Source: Indolivaga alginatilytica (GTDB taxonomy: Bacteria > Bacteroidota > Bacteroidia > Bacteroidales > Dysgonomonadaceae). Taken from it: a stretch of 64,000 nucleotides of DNA. Numbering within the stretch: position 1 is the first letter of the stretch; each line of letters opens with the position of its first letter. Below, piece by piece: positions 10,601 to 20,500 of the stretch. The DNA is taken from assembly GCF_003201355.1 (NCBI RefSeq), contig NZ_QICL01000005.1, forward strand, positions 1 to 64,000, in the 5' to 3' direction. Below the pieces are notes generated by a model. The model was given only the letters and a program-made list of their open reading frames with translations. It searched no databases and was not told where the DNA came from. Position numbers and translations under genes: made by a program.

Positions 10601-10961
10601 AAATCTGGCTCGGTTAGCTGAACTTAATCCCAATCAATTCGGCGGTTCTCTGTTATGGAATATCTCATCCAACAATAAAACAGCTATTACCGACCATAGC
10701 AGCTATTATGTGGAAGATGGTTCTTATCTGCGTTTGAATAATATAACACTCGGCTATACTTTGCCGAAGACATTAGTCCGAAAAGCCAAATTGAGTAATG
10801 TTCGTCTTTATGGTACGCTGAATAACATTCATACGTTTACCAACTATACAGGCTATGATCCTGAGGTATCGGCAAGCGACAAAGCATTGTCTCCGGGTGT
10901 GGATAACTCTTCGTATCCCCGCACAAAAAGTTGGGTAATAGGTGTAAATTTAACATTTTAA
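7695..10961 (+). CDS. SusC-like TonB-dependent outer-membrane receptor (second copy)
   Basis: A 1088-residue SusC/RagA-family importer, same architecture as the protein at 2067. It has a signal peptide ending near VYAQ, a regulatory-like domain (GTVKDNMGELPGVSVTLKG), a plug starting at DEVVVIGYGT and a barrel ending in GVNLTF. The N-terminal third is nearly the same as in the first copy, while the extracellular loop regions differ. That suggests a tandem duplication followed by divergence in ligand choice. Its SusD partner starts 6 nt downstream. Likely imports another size or side-chain class of the same pectic glycan. Confidence 0.95.
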   Translation: MKRSVKKFMKFFYFKFLLLFLFFSLMGNMVYAQSGITITGTVKDNMGELPGVSVTLKGSTAGVFTDIDGKYAVTVPNDKAVLVFSFIGYETQNISVGGARKLDVVLVSDEKLLDEVVVIGYGTVRKKDLTGATASVRGSDLTNIPVTTAAQALAGRAAGVNVIQQSGAPGADIKIVVRGGTSITQGTGPLYIVDGFQMDNGLQNVDINDIESIDVMKDASATAIYGARGSNGVILITTKSGKLGKTEVSYNGFYSFNSLGRKLDLLGVEDYVKYQYEFDVLRGDANGFANFYGGDVNATDFYTGAYSRIAQEYGNRAGIDWQDLVFGDTGITQNHNINISGGADKTKYIVSYNYTGEDGIMKRHDYARNGIRAKINHELWKGVRFDFASSFLMTKVTGGGSLGGKLKQTILQPITGGVKWTNEEMIGSDIGNEIGDIMQDANYDAQNPILDNQAITNEKYTRLTTVNAGLEFDLLKNLTFRTAGSYIWQQIREDYWDDGSTKQARANKSPYGYGSRDNSEKFSWQVTNTLNYALNLADTHRFNILLGQETYYEERMKLDNEYREFSDGNFGLNDVSMGKPYTWESEKSKLGLVSVFGRVSYNFNDRYLVTGTLRGDGSSKFSKGKQWGYFPSASGAWRVSEEAFMEDFKSVLNNLKFRVGYGTAGNNNIDNNMYATTYGAGHYGYNGEDYITYIPGKVLGNRDLQWEKTTTTNIALDVSLFNSRFNFSVDWYNNESSNLLINNKIPTSTGYSTQIQNIGSVRNRGIEITMNTTNVTTKDFMWTTDFNIAFNRSKVLDLYGSDELNYFISDYESRMGYKIEVGKPLGQFYGLIYDGIYTTDDFTQNTDGSYTLKDNIPYLKGSTRANVRAGDVKYKNVAGETDANGLPVYSINDRTIIGNAQPKFTGGMNNTFRYKGFDLNLFFNFVYGNDVFNMSTQRFIGPYMANQNTLSKMANRFLLIDPATGVESKNLARLAELNPNQFGGSLLWNISSNNKTAITDHSSYYVEDGSYLRLNNITLGYTLPKTLVRKAKLSNVRLYGTLNNIHTFTNYTGYDPEVSASDKALSPGVDNSSYPRTKSWVIGVNLTF

Positions 10962-10967
10962 CAGATC

Positions 10968-12947
10968 GTGAATATGAAAAAGATAATAAATATTTTGGGA
11001 GTATCGGTCCTCTTGCTTATGTTCGGCTCATGTCAGGATTGGTTAGACATGCCTTCGGATTCAAAAGCTGACAGTTCTACCATTTTTTCGACAGTGAGCA
11101 GGGCAGAGATGACCGTAGTGGGAGCCTATCCCTATCTGTACACGCAGGAATTAGGGTACCAATTGCTGATGGGTACGGACGAATCTAGTTCGACAGAGTC
11201 AAACTCTAAGTACAATGTGGCAAATTATGATTATACAAATCTGACAGGGATGTTAAGCTCTACTTACACTACCATGTATCAGGCGATTGAATATTCCAAT
11301 GTGTGTATTAAGAATTTACCTTCTATGAACGTTTCGGAAAGCGAACGAACAAAAGTCAATTCACTGTTGGGCGAAGCTTATGCTATCCGGGCGTATGCGT
11401 ACTGGAATATTGTGCGCTTTTACGGTGACGTTCCTTATACAGACATTCCGACTTCCGATTTGACGACCTTCTCTTCTTCGCGCGTTAGTCGTGATACAAT
11501 ATGGGATCATTGCGTAGCCGACTTGCAAAAAGCTGTAGAGTTGCTTCCCTGGAAGAGCGAAGGTATGGTGAAAACTGCGGAACGTTTCACTAAAAATTCA
11601 GCTTATGGTATTCTGGCACGTGTAGCTTTATCTGCTGCCGGTTATTCCTTGCGTTGGGATTTAGGTACAGTGCCTTACAATAAAGGTTCGGTAAAGATTG
11701 CACAGCGCGACAATGCCGCCCGTATCAGGCAATTGTACCAGATTGCCGCTGATGCTTGTGCCGCCGTTATAGCAAAAAATGAAAACAGTTTATTGGGTAA
11801 CTACGATCAGGTCTTTCGCGATTTAGCCCTGAAACAATATAATAATGAGACAATGCTCGAATATGGTTGTGTTGGAGCCAATGCTCCGGATGTACGTACA
11901 GGTTATGTCAATGGAGTTCCGGTGAACGGTACGAGTGCAGCATTCGGTAAAGGCGGGCCTCAGATGATAGTTATGCCGACTCTATACTTTGAGTTTGATG
12001 AGGGTGACCAGCGCCGCGATGTATCGGTTTGTAATTATGGCATCCTGTCAAATGATAACCTGCAGATGAGCACTTATCTCGGAGCCTGTTTAGGGAAATA
12101 TCGTATTGATTGGAAGAGCGAACGTGGTACTTCAGACAGCAAGCGCGATATTAATTTTCCCTTATTACGCTATTCGGATGTATTGCTGATGTATGCCGAA
12201 GCGTTGAATGAGTTAGACAATGGTCCGAAAGAGAAAGCAATCAATGCTTTAAAAGCGGTTCGCCTGCGGGCATTTAAAAACGATGCCTCTAAAGTTGGCA
12301 CTATCCCCTCGGGGTATAGCAATTTCAAAGATGCCATTATACAAGAACGTAAACTGGAACTTTCGAACGAATCGTTACGTAAGAGTGATCTGACACGTTG
12401 GGGTATTCTCTATGAGCATCTGACTGCAGAAAAGGCGAAATTGTTTCAATTGGCAAGGCGTGAAGGTAAATATAGAAATGTGGGTGTATATCGTGCTTAT
12501 AAAACAGTGAAAGGTGTTTTTAAAAATCCGGTTGTTGCAGTTCCTTATATCTCTATGAGTGATGGTGATATCGCTTCTTTGAACCTTACAGCTGTTGAGA
12601 GCACTACACTGAATACGCTAAATGCGTCCGGTAAAGGTTATTTGGATAAAACTCTTTATGAAAATAAAGCCACCGGTCAGGTTTATTATACACAGAGTGC
12701 TGTGCCCGAGGGAGCTGAAGTTACAGCAGTATCTTATACTATATTGAATATGTTTGGCTGTCATTCTGTGAAGCAGATAGGTGGGCTTTCTCTGGAAAAT
12801 GTCGAGGGATTGGCTTCGGTGAATACATGGATTCAAGAAATGTTTTATGGCATGCAGAAAAATATGGTAGAGATTTTACCATTCAATACTACTAATATCA
12901 TTGATGTAAACCCCGGACTTACCCAACAGCAACATCCTTCGTATTAA
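10968..12947 (+). CDS. SusD-like glycan-binding lipoprotein (second copy)
   Basis: A 659-residue surface lipoprotein of the SusD/RagB family. The lipobox is LMFGSC and the mature protein begins QDWLDMPSDSK, parallel to KDWLDMPSYNA in the first copy. Shared SusD signatures include LLGEAYAIRAYAYWNIVRFYGDVP and LLRYSDVLLMYAEALN. The start at 10968 (MNMKK) or the ATG at 10974 are both plausible; they differ by two residues. It sits 6 nt after its SusC and 6 nt before the pectate lyase gene, so these three are surely cotranscribed. Confidence 0.93.
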   Translation: MNMKKIINILGVSVLLLMFGSCQDWLDMPSDSKADSSTIFSTVSRAEMTVVGAYPYLYTQELGYQLLMGTDESSSTESNSKYNVANYDYTNLTGMLSSTYTTMYQAIEYSNVCIKNLPSMNVSESERTKVNSLLGEAYAIRAYAYWNIVRFYGDVPYTDIPTSDLTTFSSSRVSRDTIWDHCVADLQKAVELLPWKSEGMVKTAERFTKNSAYGILARVALSAAGYSLRWDLGTVPYNKGSVKIAQRDNAARIRQLYQIAADACAAVIAKNENSLLGNYDQVFRDLALKQYNNETMLEYGCVGANAPDVRTGYVNGVPVNGTSAAFGKGGPQMIVMPTLYFEFDEGDQRRDVSVCNYGILSNDNLQMSTYLGACLGKYRIDWKSERGTSDSKRDINFPLLRYSDVLLMYAEALNELDNGPKEKAINALKAVRLRAFKNDASKVGTIPSGYSNFKDAIIQERKLELSNESLRKSDLTRWGILYEHLTAEKAKLFQLARREGKYRNVGVYRAYKTVKGVFKNPVVAVPYISMSDGDIASLNLTAVESTTLNTLNASGKGYLDKTLYENKATGQVYYTQSAVPEGAEVTAVSYTILNMFGCHSVKQIGGLSLENVEGLASVNTWIQEMFYGMQKNMVEILPFNTTNIIDVNPGLTQQQHPSY

Positions 12948-12953
12948 AAGAAT

Positions 12954-15311
12954 ATGCAAAGAATTCTATTGATATTATTAGTCTTAATGTTTTATGCCTG
13001 TAATCTCTCAGCACAAGCTTTAGCTTTTCCAACAGCCGAAGGATATGGTAAGTATACAACAGGAGGACGTGGAGGACAAGTGCTTGTAATTACAAATCTG
13101 AATGATTCGGGAGAAGGTAGCCTTCGTGATGCTATTGAGCAAAAAGGACCACGTATTGTAGTTTTTGCTGTAGACGGAACGATAGACTTAAAATCCAAAC
13201 TTATCATAACAAATGACAGTATAACCATTGCCGGGCAAAGTGCGCCCGGCGATGGCATCTGTCTAAAAGGGTATCCCTTTTACATACGTGCCAATAATGT
13301 GATAGTGCGTTATATCCGTTCACGGATGGGCGATCTTCATGCAATAGAAGATGATGCTATAGGAGCGATAAAAGTAAAAGACTTAATAGTTGATCATTGT
13401 TCTGCTTCGTGGTCTGTGGATGAGTGTCTTTCGATTTATAATTCAGAGAATATAACTGTACAATGGTGCATGATTACCCATAGCCTGTCAAAGTCTGTAC
13501 ACTCAAAAGGATCGCATGGTTTTGGCGGTATTTGGGGAGGGTGCGGAGCTACTTTTCATCATAATCTGATAGCTCATCACAGTAGCCGTAATCCTCGTTT
13601 TGCCTCTGATGGATGTTCACCTGTAGACTTCCGAAATAACGTAGTTTATAATTGGGGGTTCAAATCTGCTTATGGAGGCGGACGTAATGGTAAAGTAAAC
13701 TTTGTAGGAAACTACTATAAACCCGGTCCTGCAACATCTGATAATAAACGTGCATGGTTTCTTGATCCGGCAGAAGATGGTACAGGCTCTTATTATCTAT
13801 CCGACAATGTGATGGTAGGGAGTGATCTTGTAACTTCGGATAATTGGAAAGGAGTAGGTACGGCTAACAGAGTCCGTGCGAACGAATCGTTCCCTTTTGT
13901 CGCAATTAAGCAAAATTCACCAGAGGTGGCTTATCAACGAGTATTAGCTGAGTCGGGTTATAGTTTACATCGGGATAGTTACGATGCTCGTGTAATTGAA
14001 GAAGTCAGGAAGGGCACAGCCAATGGCGGTGAAACTTATGGCGGGGGAAATAAAGGAATTATTGATTCTCAAAATGCTGTCGGTGGATGGCCTCAATTAA
14101 AACAGGGAAAATATACCAAAGACAGCGATGGAGATGGCATACCCGATGAATGGGAAGTAAAGCATAAATTGAATCCGAATAACAGTAAAGATGGAAATAT
14201 GTACAATCTCAGTAAAGATTATACAAATATTGAAGTTTATCTGAATTCTTTAGTAGATTTAGATGCGTATTATTTTTCTGTCATAAAAAAAGAGCAGAAT
14301 AAAGATATCATACAGAAATATCCACAGGATAAAATTTCGGATTTCAGCAAGAATCTTCAACCTATGGGACGAATTCTCGAATCGGAAGGATATTATGTTT
14401 GGTGTTGTGCTCCTATTTATGGCGAAGATGGTAAAGTTCATGTATTTTATTCTCGCTGGTTAGAGAAGTACAAGATGGGAGGTTGGATACATAAATCCGA
14501 AATTGCCCATGCTGTAGCTGATAAAGCCGAAGGACCTTATACCTATGTAGAAACAGTTCTTGCTCCTCGTGAGGGATATTTTGATGCAACTACATGTCAT
14601 AACCCACATATACAATACCTGAATGGTATCTATTATTTATTCTATATGGGTAATAGCGATGGTACGGTTTATACAAAAAGGATTGGTTTAGCGAAATCAA
14701 AATCAATAAACGGACCTTGGATCAGATCGGATAAACCGATTCTTGAAGCAGGAGAAACAGGGGCTTGGGATGATTGTAATACAACTAATCCGGCATTTGT
14801 GTCTAATCCAAACGGAGAGGCATGGTTATACTATAAATCGTGGAATAAGGAAGCTTATCAGAATGAAAAAGGAGCCATAAGAGCCAATCGGAAATACGGT
14901 TTGGCAATTGCCGATAATATCGAAGGAGAGTATAAAAGATATGAGAATAATCCCGTTGTCGATTTCTCAAAATATGGAGAAAATAAGCAAGTTGAAGATG
15001 CTTATGTATACATCGAAGACGGTAAATTTAAAATGTTGATGCGGGATATGGGATATTTTGACCACGAAGTAGGTTTGATTTTTGAATCTACGGATGGTCT
15101 TAACTGGTCGGAACCTCAAATTGCCTGGTTTGGAGCCGATGCTTATTTGGAAGAACCTCCTGCTCCTTCACACTTAAAGAGATACGGACGTTTTGAGCGT
15201 CCTCAGTTATTAATGAAAGACGGGAAACCGGCATATCTTTTCAATGCTATGCAAGGAGGACAGTATGGCACGTCTTCCGGTTTTGTGTTCAAAATTAAGT
15301 CAAATGAATAA
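12954..15311 (+). CDS. PL1-type pectate lyase fused to a GH43-like beta-propeller
   Basis: A 785-residue secreted two-enzyme protein. After a signal peptide (cleavable after SAQ, or lipidated at the Cys in FYAC) residues about 25-380 form a right-handed beta-helix pectate lyase of the PL1 type: AFPTAEGYGKYTTGGRGG, SITIAGQSAPGDG, and DHCSASWSVDE. An Asp-rich calcium-binding linker (DSDGDGIPDEWE) starts near residue 390. Residues about 460-785 resemble a five-bladed GH43/GH117-type propeller (TCHNPHIQYLNGIYYLFYMG, QVEDAYVYIEDGKFKMLMRD). PL1 enzymes cut homogalacturonan by beta-elimination. The second activity is not known; an arabinosidase, galactosidase or galacturonidase role would fit the locus. 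In operon with the preceding SusD (6-nt gap). Confidence 0.85.
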   Translation: MQRILLILLVLMFYACNLSAQALAFPTAEGYGKYTTGGRGGQVLVITNLNDSGEGSLRDAIEQKGPRIVVFAVDGTIDLKSKLIITNDSITIAGQSAPGDGICLKGYPFYIRANNVIVRYIRSRMGDLHAIEDDAIGAIKVKDLIVDHCSASWSVDECLSIYNSENITVQWCMITHSLSKSVHSKGSHGFGGIWGGCGATFHHNLIAHHSSRNPRFASDGCSPVDFRNNVVYNWGFKSAYGGGRNGKVNFVGNYYKPGPATSDNKRAWFLDPAEDGTGSYYLSDNVMVGSDLVTSDNWKGVGTANRVRANESFPFVAIKQNSPEVAYQRVLAESGYSLHRDSYDARVIEEVRKGTANGGETYGGGNKGIIDSQNAVGGWPQLKQGKYTKDSDGDGIPDEWEVKHKLNPNNSKDGNMYNLSKDYTNIEVYLNSLVDLDAYYFSVIKKEQNKDIIQKYPQDKISDFSKNLQPMGRILESEGYYVWCCAPIYGEDGKVHVFYSRWLEKYKMGGWIHKSEIAHAVADKAEGPYTYVETVLAPREGYFDATTCHNPHIQYLNGIYYLFYMGNSDGTVYTKRIGLAKSKSINGPWIRSDKPILEAGETGAWDDCNTTNPAFVSNPNGEAWLYYKSWNKEAYQNEKGAIRANRKYGLAIADNIEGEYKRYENNPVVDFSKYGENKQVEDAYVYIEDGKFKMLMRDMGYFDHEVGLIFESTDGLNWSEPQIAWFGADAYLEEPPAPSHLKRYGRFERPQLLMKDGKPAYLFNAMQGGQYGTSSGFVFKIKSNE

Positions 15312-15321
15312 TCGTTTTACT

Positions 15322-17448
15322 ATGAAAAAATGGAGTTTTATTATCTTGGTTGGTTTCTTAGCTGCTTGTAGCACAGGAAAACAGGAAAAGATAGACAGAT
15401 ATGCACTTGTTGAGAGAAATAATCCCAAAGTGACTGAATTTGAAGAATTATCCTCTTTATCAGTAGGTAATGGTAATTTCGCATTTACAGTCGATGCTAC
15501 AGGATTGCAAACTTACCCTGAGCTTTATTCTGCCGGAGTTCCTCTAGGTACTCAATCTCAATGGGGATGGCACAGTTTTGCTAATCCTGAAAAATTTAGG
15601 CACGAAGAAACCCTCAAAAATTATAATTTCCGAGGATGGGAAGAGCCTTATGCCGTTCAGTTCAATGAACCGGGTAGACCGAAGGAGGCAGCCGATTGGT
15701 ATCGTGTTAATGCACATCGTTTGCATTTAGGAAATGTAGGATTAGAGCTTACTCATGCGGATGGAACAGCTGTAAAAGCCAATGAGATAAAAGGTATAAA
15801 TCAAACATTAAATCTATGGGATGGAGCGGTTTTAAGTCGCTTTGAATTAGATTCTGATTCAGTATCGGTTCAAACGGTTTGCAATCCCGATAAAGATCAG
15901 ATTGCAGTAGTTTTAAACTCTGAATTGATAAAAAAAGGCAATATGAAAGTCAATTTCAAATTTGCCTATCCAACAGGAAAACATACGGATGATGCTTCAG
16001 ATTGGTCGGTTCCCGAAAAACATAAAACAGAAATATTAAGTCAGGATGAGCATTCGTTTGTGCTTAAACGTACGCTGGATAGTACCACCTATTATGTGAA
16101 CGTTAAATGGGAGGGAAAAGCATCAGTAAGCCAAAAAGAGGTACACTATTTTGTGTTAAGTCCCGAAAGTAAAGACTTTTCGTTTACCTGTGAATTTACA
16201 GATAAGAATCCGTCAGAGACTAAAAATACAGCGAAAGAAGCTTTCGATGCATCGTCTAAATATTGGCAATCGTTTTGGGAAAAAGGAGGTGCAATTGACT
16301 TCTCTAAATGTACAGACACCAGAGCCAAAGAATTGGAAAGAAGAGTTGTTTTATCTCAGTACCTAATGGCTATTCAATCGGCAGGAATGTATCCACCACA
16401 GGAAACAGGTCTGACCTATAATAGTTGGTTTGGCAAATTTCACTTAGAAATGCATTGGTGGCATGCAGTTCAGTTTGCTTTATGGAACAGAACCGATTTA
16501 TTGGAACGCAGTATGGATTGGTATTCGACTGCTTATCCTGTAGCTAAATCGATTGCCGAGAGACAAGGTTTTAAAGGTGTACGTTGGATGAAAATGACCG
16601 ATCCTTCAGGCTTGGAAGCACCTTCTAAGGTAGGATCTTTTCTAATATGGCAGCAGCCTCACTTTATATATATGGCTGAATTAATTTACAGAAATAATCC
16701 GTCACCCGAAGTCTTGAAGAAATATAATTTCTTGGTGCAGGAAACTGCTGAGTTTATGGCATCATTTGCGACTTACGAAGAATTAGAAGGTCGTTATGTA
16801 TTGAAAGGCATAATTCCTGCTCAGGAATCTTTAAGAGCATCCGAAACTATTAATCCTCCATTCGAATTATCTTATTGGCATTATGCAATGTCGGTTGCTC
16901 AACAATGGAGAGAAAGATCCGGAGAGAAAAGAAAACCACAGTGGGATGAATTGATAGATAAATTATCTCCACTTGCCGCTTTAGATGGTTTATACCTCGC
17001 TGCCGAGGATGCCGTAGATACATACAAGGATATTCGTTTTACGTCCGATCATCCTGCTGTGTTGGGAGCTATGGGTGTCTTGCCACAAAACAAACTGATA
17101 CGCCCCGATTACATGAAAAATACATTGAATTGGATTTTGGAAAACTGGAACTGGGGTAAAACATGGGGATGGGATTATCCGATGACAGCCATGTGTGCCG
17201 CTCGTTTAGGTGAACCCGAAAAAGCTGTTGAGGCTTTATTGATGGATAAACGTACAAATACATATTTAGGTAATGGGCATAATTATCAGGATTCACGTCT
17301 GAGAGTGTATTTACCCGGTAATGGTGGATTATTAACAGCGGTAGCCATGATGTGTGCCGGATGGGATGGAAATAAAGTAGAAACTCCCGGATTCCCCAAA
17401 GATGGAACATGGAATGTGGTTTGGGAAGATTTAAAACCTATGCCGTAA
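15322..17448 (+). CDS. Probable lipoprotein glycoside hydrolase, (alpha/alpha)6-barrel type
   Basis: A 708-residue lipoprotein, chosen start at 15322 because MKKWSFIILVGFLAACS is a clean signal with the lipobox LAAC. An ATG at 15304 overlaps the stop of the upstream gene by 8 nt and is also in frame. The N-terminal half is beta-rich (SSLSVGNGNFAFTVDATGLQ) and the C-terminal half is helical with Trp/His-rich blocks (KFHLEMHWWHAVQFALWNR, YWHYAMSVAQQWRERSG). This layout is seen in GH65/GH95-like enzymes, a beta-sandwich followed by an (alpha/alpha)6 barrel. I do not recognise a characterised family. Its place between pectate lyase and DUF4450 genes points to removal of a side chain or terminal sugar of pectin. 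Confidence 0.65.
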   Translation: MKKWSFIILVGFLAACSTGKQEKIDRYALVERNNPKVTEFEELSSLSVGNGNFAFTVDATGLQTYPELYSAGVPLGTQSQWGWHSFANPEKFRHEETLKNYNFRGWEEPYAVQFNEPGRPKEAADWYRVNAHRLHLGNVGLELTHADGTAVKANEIKGINQTLNLWDGAVLSRFELDSDSVSVQTVCNPDKDQIAVVLNSELIKKGNMKVNFKFAYPTGKHTDDASDWSVPEKHKTEILSQDEHSFVLKRTLDSTTYYVNVKWEGKASVSQKEVHYFVLSPESKDFSFTCEFTDKNPSETKNTAKEAFDASSKYWQSFWEKGGAIDFSKCTDTRAKELERRVVLSQYLMAIQSAGMYPPQETGLTYNSWFGKFHLEMHWWHAVQFALWNRTDLLERSMDWYSTAYPVAKSIAERQGFKGVRWMKMTDPSGLEAPSKVGSFLIWQQPHFIYMAELIYRNNPSPEVLKKYNFLVQETAEFMASFATYEELEGRYVLKGIIPAQESLRASETINPPFELSYWHYAMSVAQQWRERSGEKRKPQWDELIDKLSPLAALDGLYLAAEDAVDTYKDIRFTSDHPAVLGAMGVLPQNKLIRPDYMKNTLNWILENWNWGKTWGWDYPMTAMCAARLGEPEKAVEALLMDKRTNTYLGNGHNYQDSRLRVYLPGNGGLLTAVAMMCAGWDGNKVETPGFPKDGTWNVVWEDLKPMP

Positions 17449-17465
17449 AGGGTAGAGCATTTTCA

Positions 17466-17529
17466 TTGTAGGGGCAGACCTATGTGTCTGCCCTCTTCGG
17501 ACGAACACGTAGGTTCGCCTCTACTGAAA
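17466..17529. repeat. Hairpin-forming intergenic repeat (three-way-junction type)
   Basis: Outer arms GTAGGGGC (17468-17475) and GCCTCTAC (17517-17524) enclose two smaller hairpins: GGGCAGAC/GTCTGCCC (17472-17493) and CGAAC/GTTCG (17502-17518). The AGGGGCAGACC...GTTCGCC pattern resembles dispersed non-coding repeats found between genes in many bacteria. It interrupts the enzyme operon. Confidence 0.6.
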
Positions 17530-17545
17530 CCTTAAAATATATAAC

Positions 17546-20500
17546 ATGAGACACCTTATACTGATATTTTCCTTACTTCTTTTTTCTTGCATAAATATCT
17601 TGGGACAACCTCAAGGATATTGGCATGGAAAAGAACGAAAGCTAAGATATACTCCAGAAGGAGAAGACTTTGTTATTGTAAACGGAGATAAGAAGTTCAA
17701 CAGGGCTCTGTATGGAACAAATACGGCTTTCCGTATAGAGACAGGCGATTTACCCGAATTTGGCTTTTTCATGCCGAATATGGGCGGAAATATGCAGTTG
17801 GGACTAATTAAGGATGGTAAAAGTTTATGGTTGAATGATGCTGAATACATTAAATCTATTTATCGTGCTGGTAGTAGGATTTATGAGATAAAGGATGTAT
17901 TTATTGAATCGGGGAAAATAACGATTTCAGTATTGGCAATGGCAAATGCCGAAGGCTTGATAATGAGAGTAGAGTCGGAGAATCTGCCAAGCAATGTAGA
18001 CTTGATTACTATTTTTGGAGGAGCAAACAACAAACGATTTTTCAGAAACGGGGATTTAGGTGTAGATGATCCTAATGCATTTGATTTACAACCATATGCT
18101 TGTCTAAATAATGTGTTTTCGATAAATGGTAATGCATTTATCTTAGAATATGGACAAGGTACAAAAGGTGGAGCACAAAAAACAGTAGGGGTATATCCCG
18201 AAAATTCGGAAGTGAAATTAGCTTCACCTTTTGCCATGACAACGCCCTTGAATGTCTGGAAATCAGTTGTTTTTGAAAATAAGCCGATTGTACTATCTAA
18301 AACAGCCCTAAATTCATCTAATACTTATTATTTAGCCATCCAAAATAATAAAGAGAAGAAACTCCTTTATTCAGAATTAAAGAAATGCTTTGATGATGCG
18401 GAGACTAAACGTAAATCAATAGCTGAAACTGTAAAGATAAATACCCCGGATCCGTATTTTAATACCTTAGGAGGTGTATTAAGTATTGCCGCAGATGGTA
18501 TTTGGGATCCCGATTGTTGGCAACACGGAGCCGTAGGGTGGCGTATGCCTCTAAATGGTTGGCGTGCGGCTTATGTGGGAGATGCTATTGGGTGGCATGA
18601 TAGAGCCAGAAAGCATTTCGATGGATATGCTGCCTCACAGATTACAAATATAGAGCCAACTATTTCGCATCCTGCACAAGATCAGAAACTCAATTTGGCA
18701 CGAGCCGATAAAACGTGGGGTACACAGATGTATAGTAATGGTTATATTACCCGTAATCAGTACAATACTAGCCAGATGCATCATTATGACATGAATCTCT
18801 GCTATATTGATGAGTTGCTTTGGCATTTTAACTGGACGGGTGAGATGGATTATGTACGCAAAATGTGGCCGGTACTAAAAAGCCATTTAGCTTGGGAAAA
18901 ACGAAATTTCGATCCTAATGATGATGGGCTTTATGATGCCTATGCCAGTATTTGGGCAAGTGATGCACTGCAATACAATAGTGGAAGTGTTACCCATTCA
19001 TCTGCATATAATTACAGAGCCAATAAAATGGCGGCTCAAATCGCAGCTCAACTAGGAGAAGATCCAAATCCTTATGCCGATGAGGCAGATAAAATTCTCA
19101 AAGCTATTAATTCTCAATTATGGCTTGAAGGTAAAGGATGGTGGGCAGAATATAAAGACTTTATGGGGAATAAAATGATACATCCTAATGCTGCAATCTG
19201 GACGGTTTATCATGCCATAGATTCCGATATTCATACACCTTTTCAGGCTTATCAGGCAACACGATATATTGATACCGAAATTCCCCATATTCCTGTTTTA
19301 GCAAGAGGGTTGGATGATGAAGGATACCAGACTATTTCAACTACTAATTGGTTACCTTATTCGTGGTCTATCAATAATGTCGCTTTCGCCGAAGTTGCTC
19401 ATACAAGCTTAGCCTATTGGCAATCAGGGCGAAACGATGAGGCTTTTAAATTATTCAAAAGTTCTATTTTGGATGGTATGTATCTTGGAGGTAGCCCCGG
19501 AAATATAGGGCAAGTAAGCTTTTATGATGCTGCACGAGGCGAATGTTATCGTGACTTTGGCGATCCTATAGGTGTATATTCAAGAACACTCATTCAAGGA
19601 CTTTTCGGAATTTTGCCCGATGCAATGAATGATCGTTTAGAAATTCGTCCCGGTTTTCCGTCGGCTTGGGAGTATGCGTCTGTCTCGACTCCTGATATTG
19701 ATTTTGATTTCAAAAGAAAGGGCAATCTGGATACATATATTATCAGTAGTAAATTTGAAAAATCATTAAATCTCGATTTACGCTTGAAGGCTCAAAAAGA
19801 GAATATATTATCTGTAAAAATAAATGGAAAACCTCAAAAATGGTCTTTAGAAGAAGCTGTTGGGAAACCACTTATTAAGATTGAGAGCGAACCGTCCAAA
19901 AACTATATAATAGAAATAGAGTGGGGCGGAAGTAAATTAGACGAACCTACCTACATCGCAAATGGAGTAAAGGGCGAGAATTGGACTTTAGCTTCTAAAT
20001 CGAAAGTTCAGAAAATATATGATCCTCAGAATGTGTTGACAGCTGCAAAATCAAGAGCCAACAGTATTAATGGACAACTAAACGGAGAACTGGGGCATCG
20101 CACTTTATTCGTTCAACTAAAACAAGGGCAAATGATGTGGTGGCAACCTGTGAGTATTGAGATAAAAGAAACTGTTTCAATAGATTATGATGCAGAAGCA
20201 GTAAGTTTACAATTTACGGTAAAGAATAATTTGAATAAAGATTTGAATGTGCAGTTGCTTGTAAACTCATCTAAAAAACAGCCATTAACTATAAAACAAG
20301 GAGAAACTTCCAATTTGATCTCTATTTCGGAAGAGGATGTGAAATTCGGAACAAACTCTCTTCAATTAGTCGAAAATGGAAAAATAATTTATGAAACGAA
20401 TCTAATCAATTGGAATCTAAAAAATCAATCGCCCAATTATGAAACGATCAATATAGATAATGTACTGAATGCTTCGGTTACTCAGATTTTTAAGAATGAA

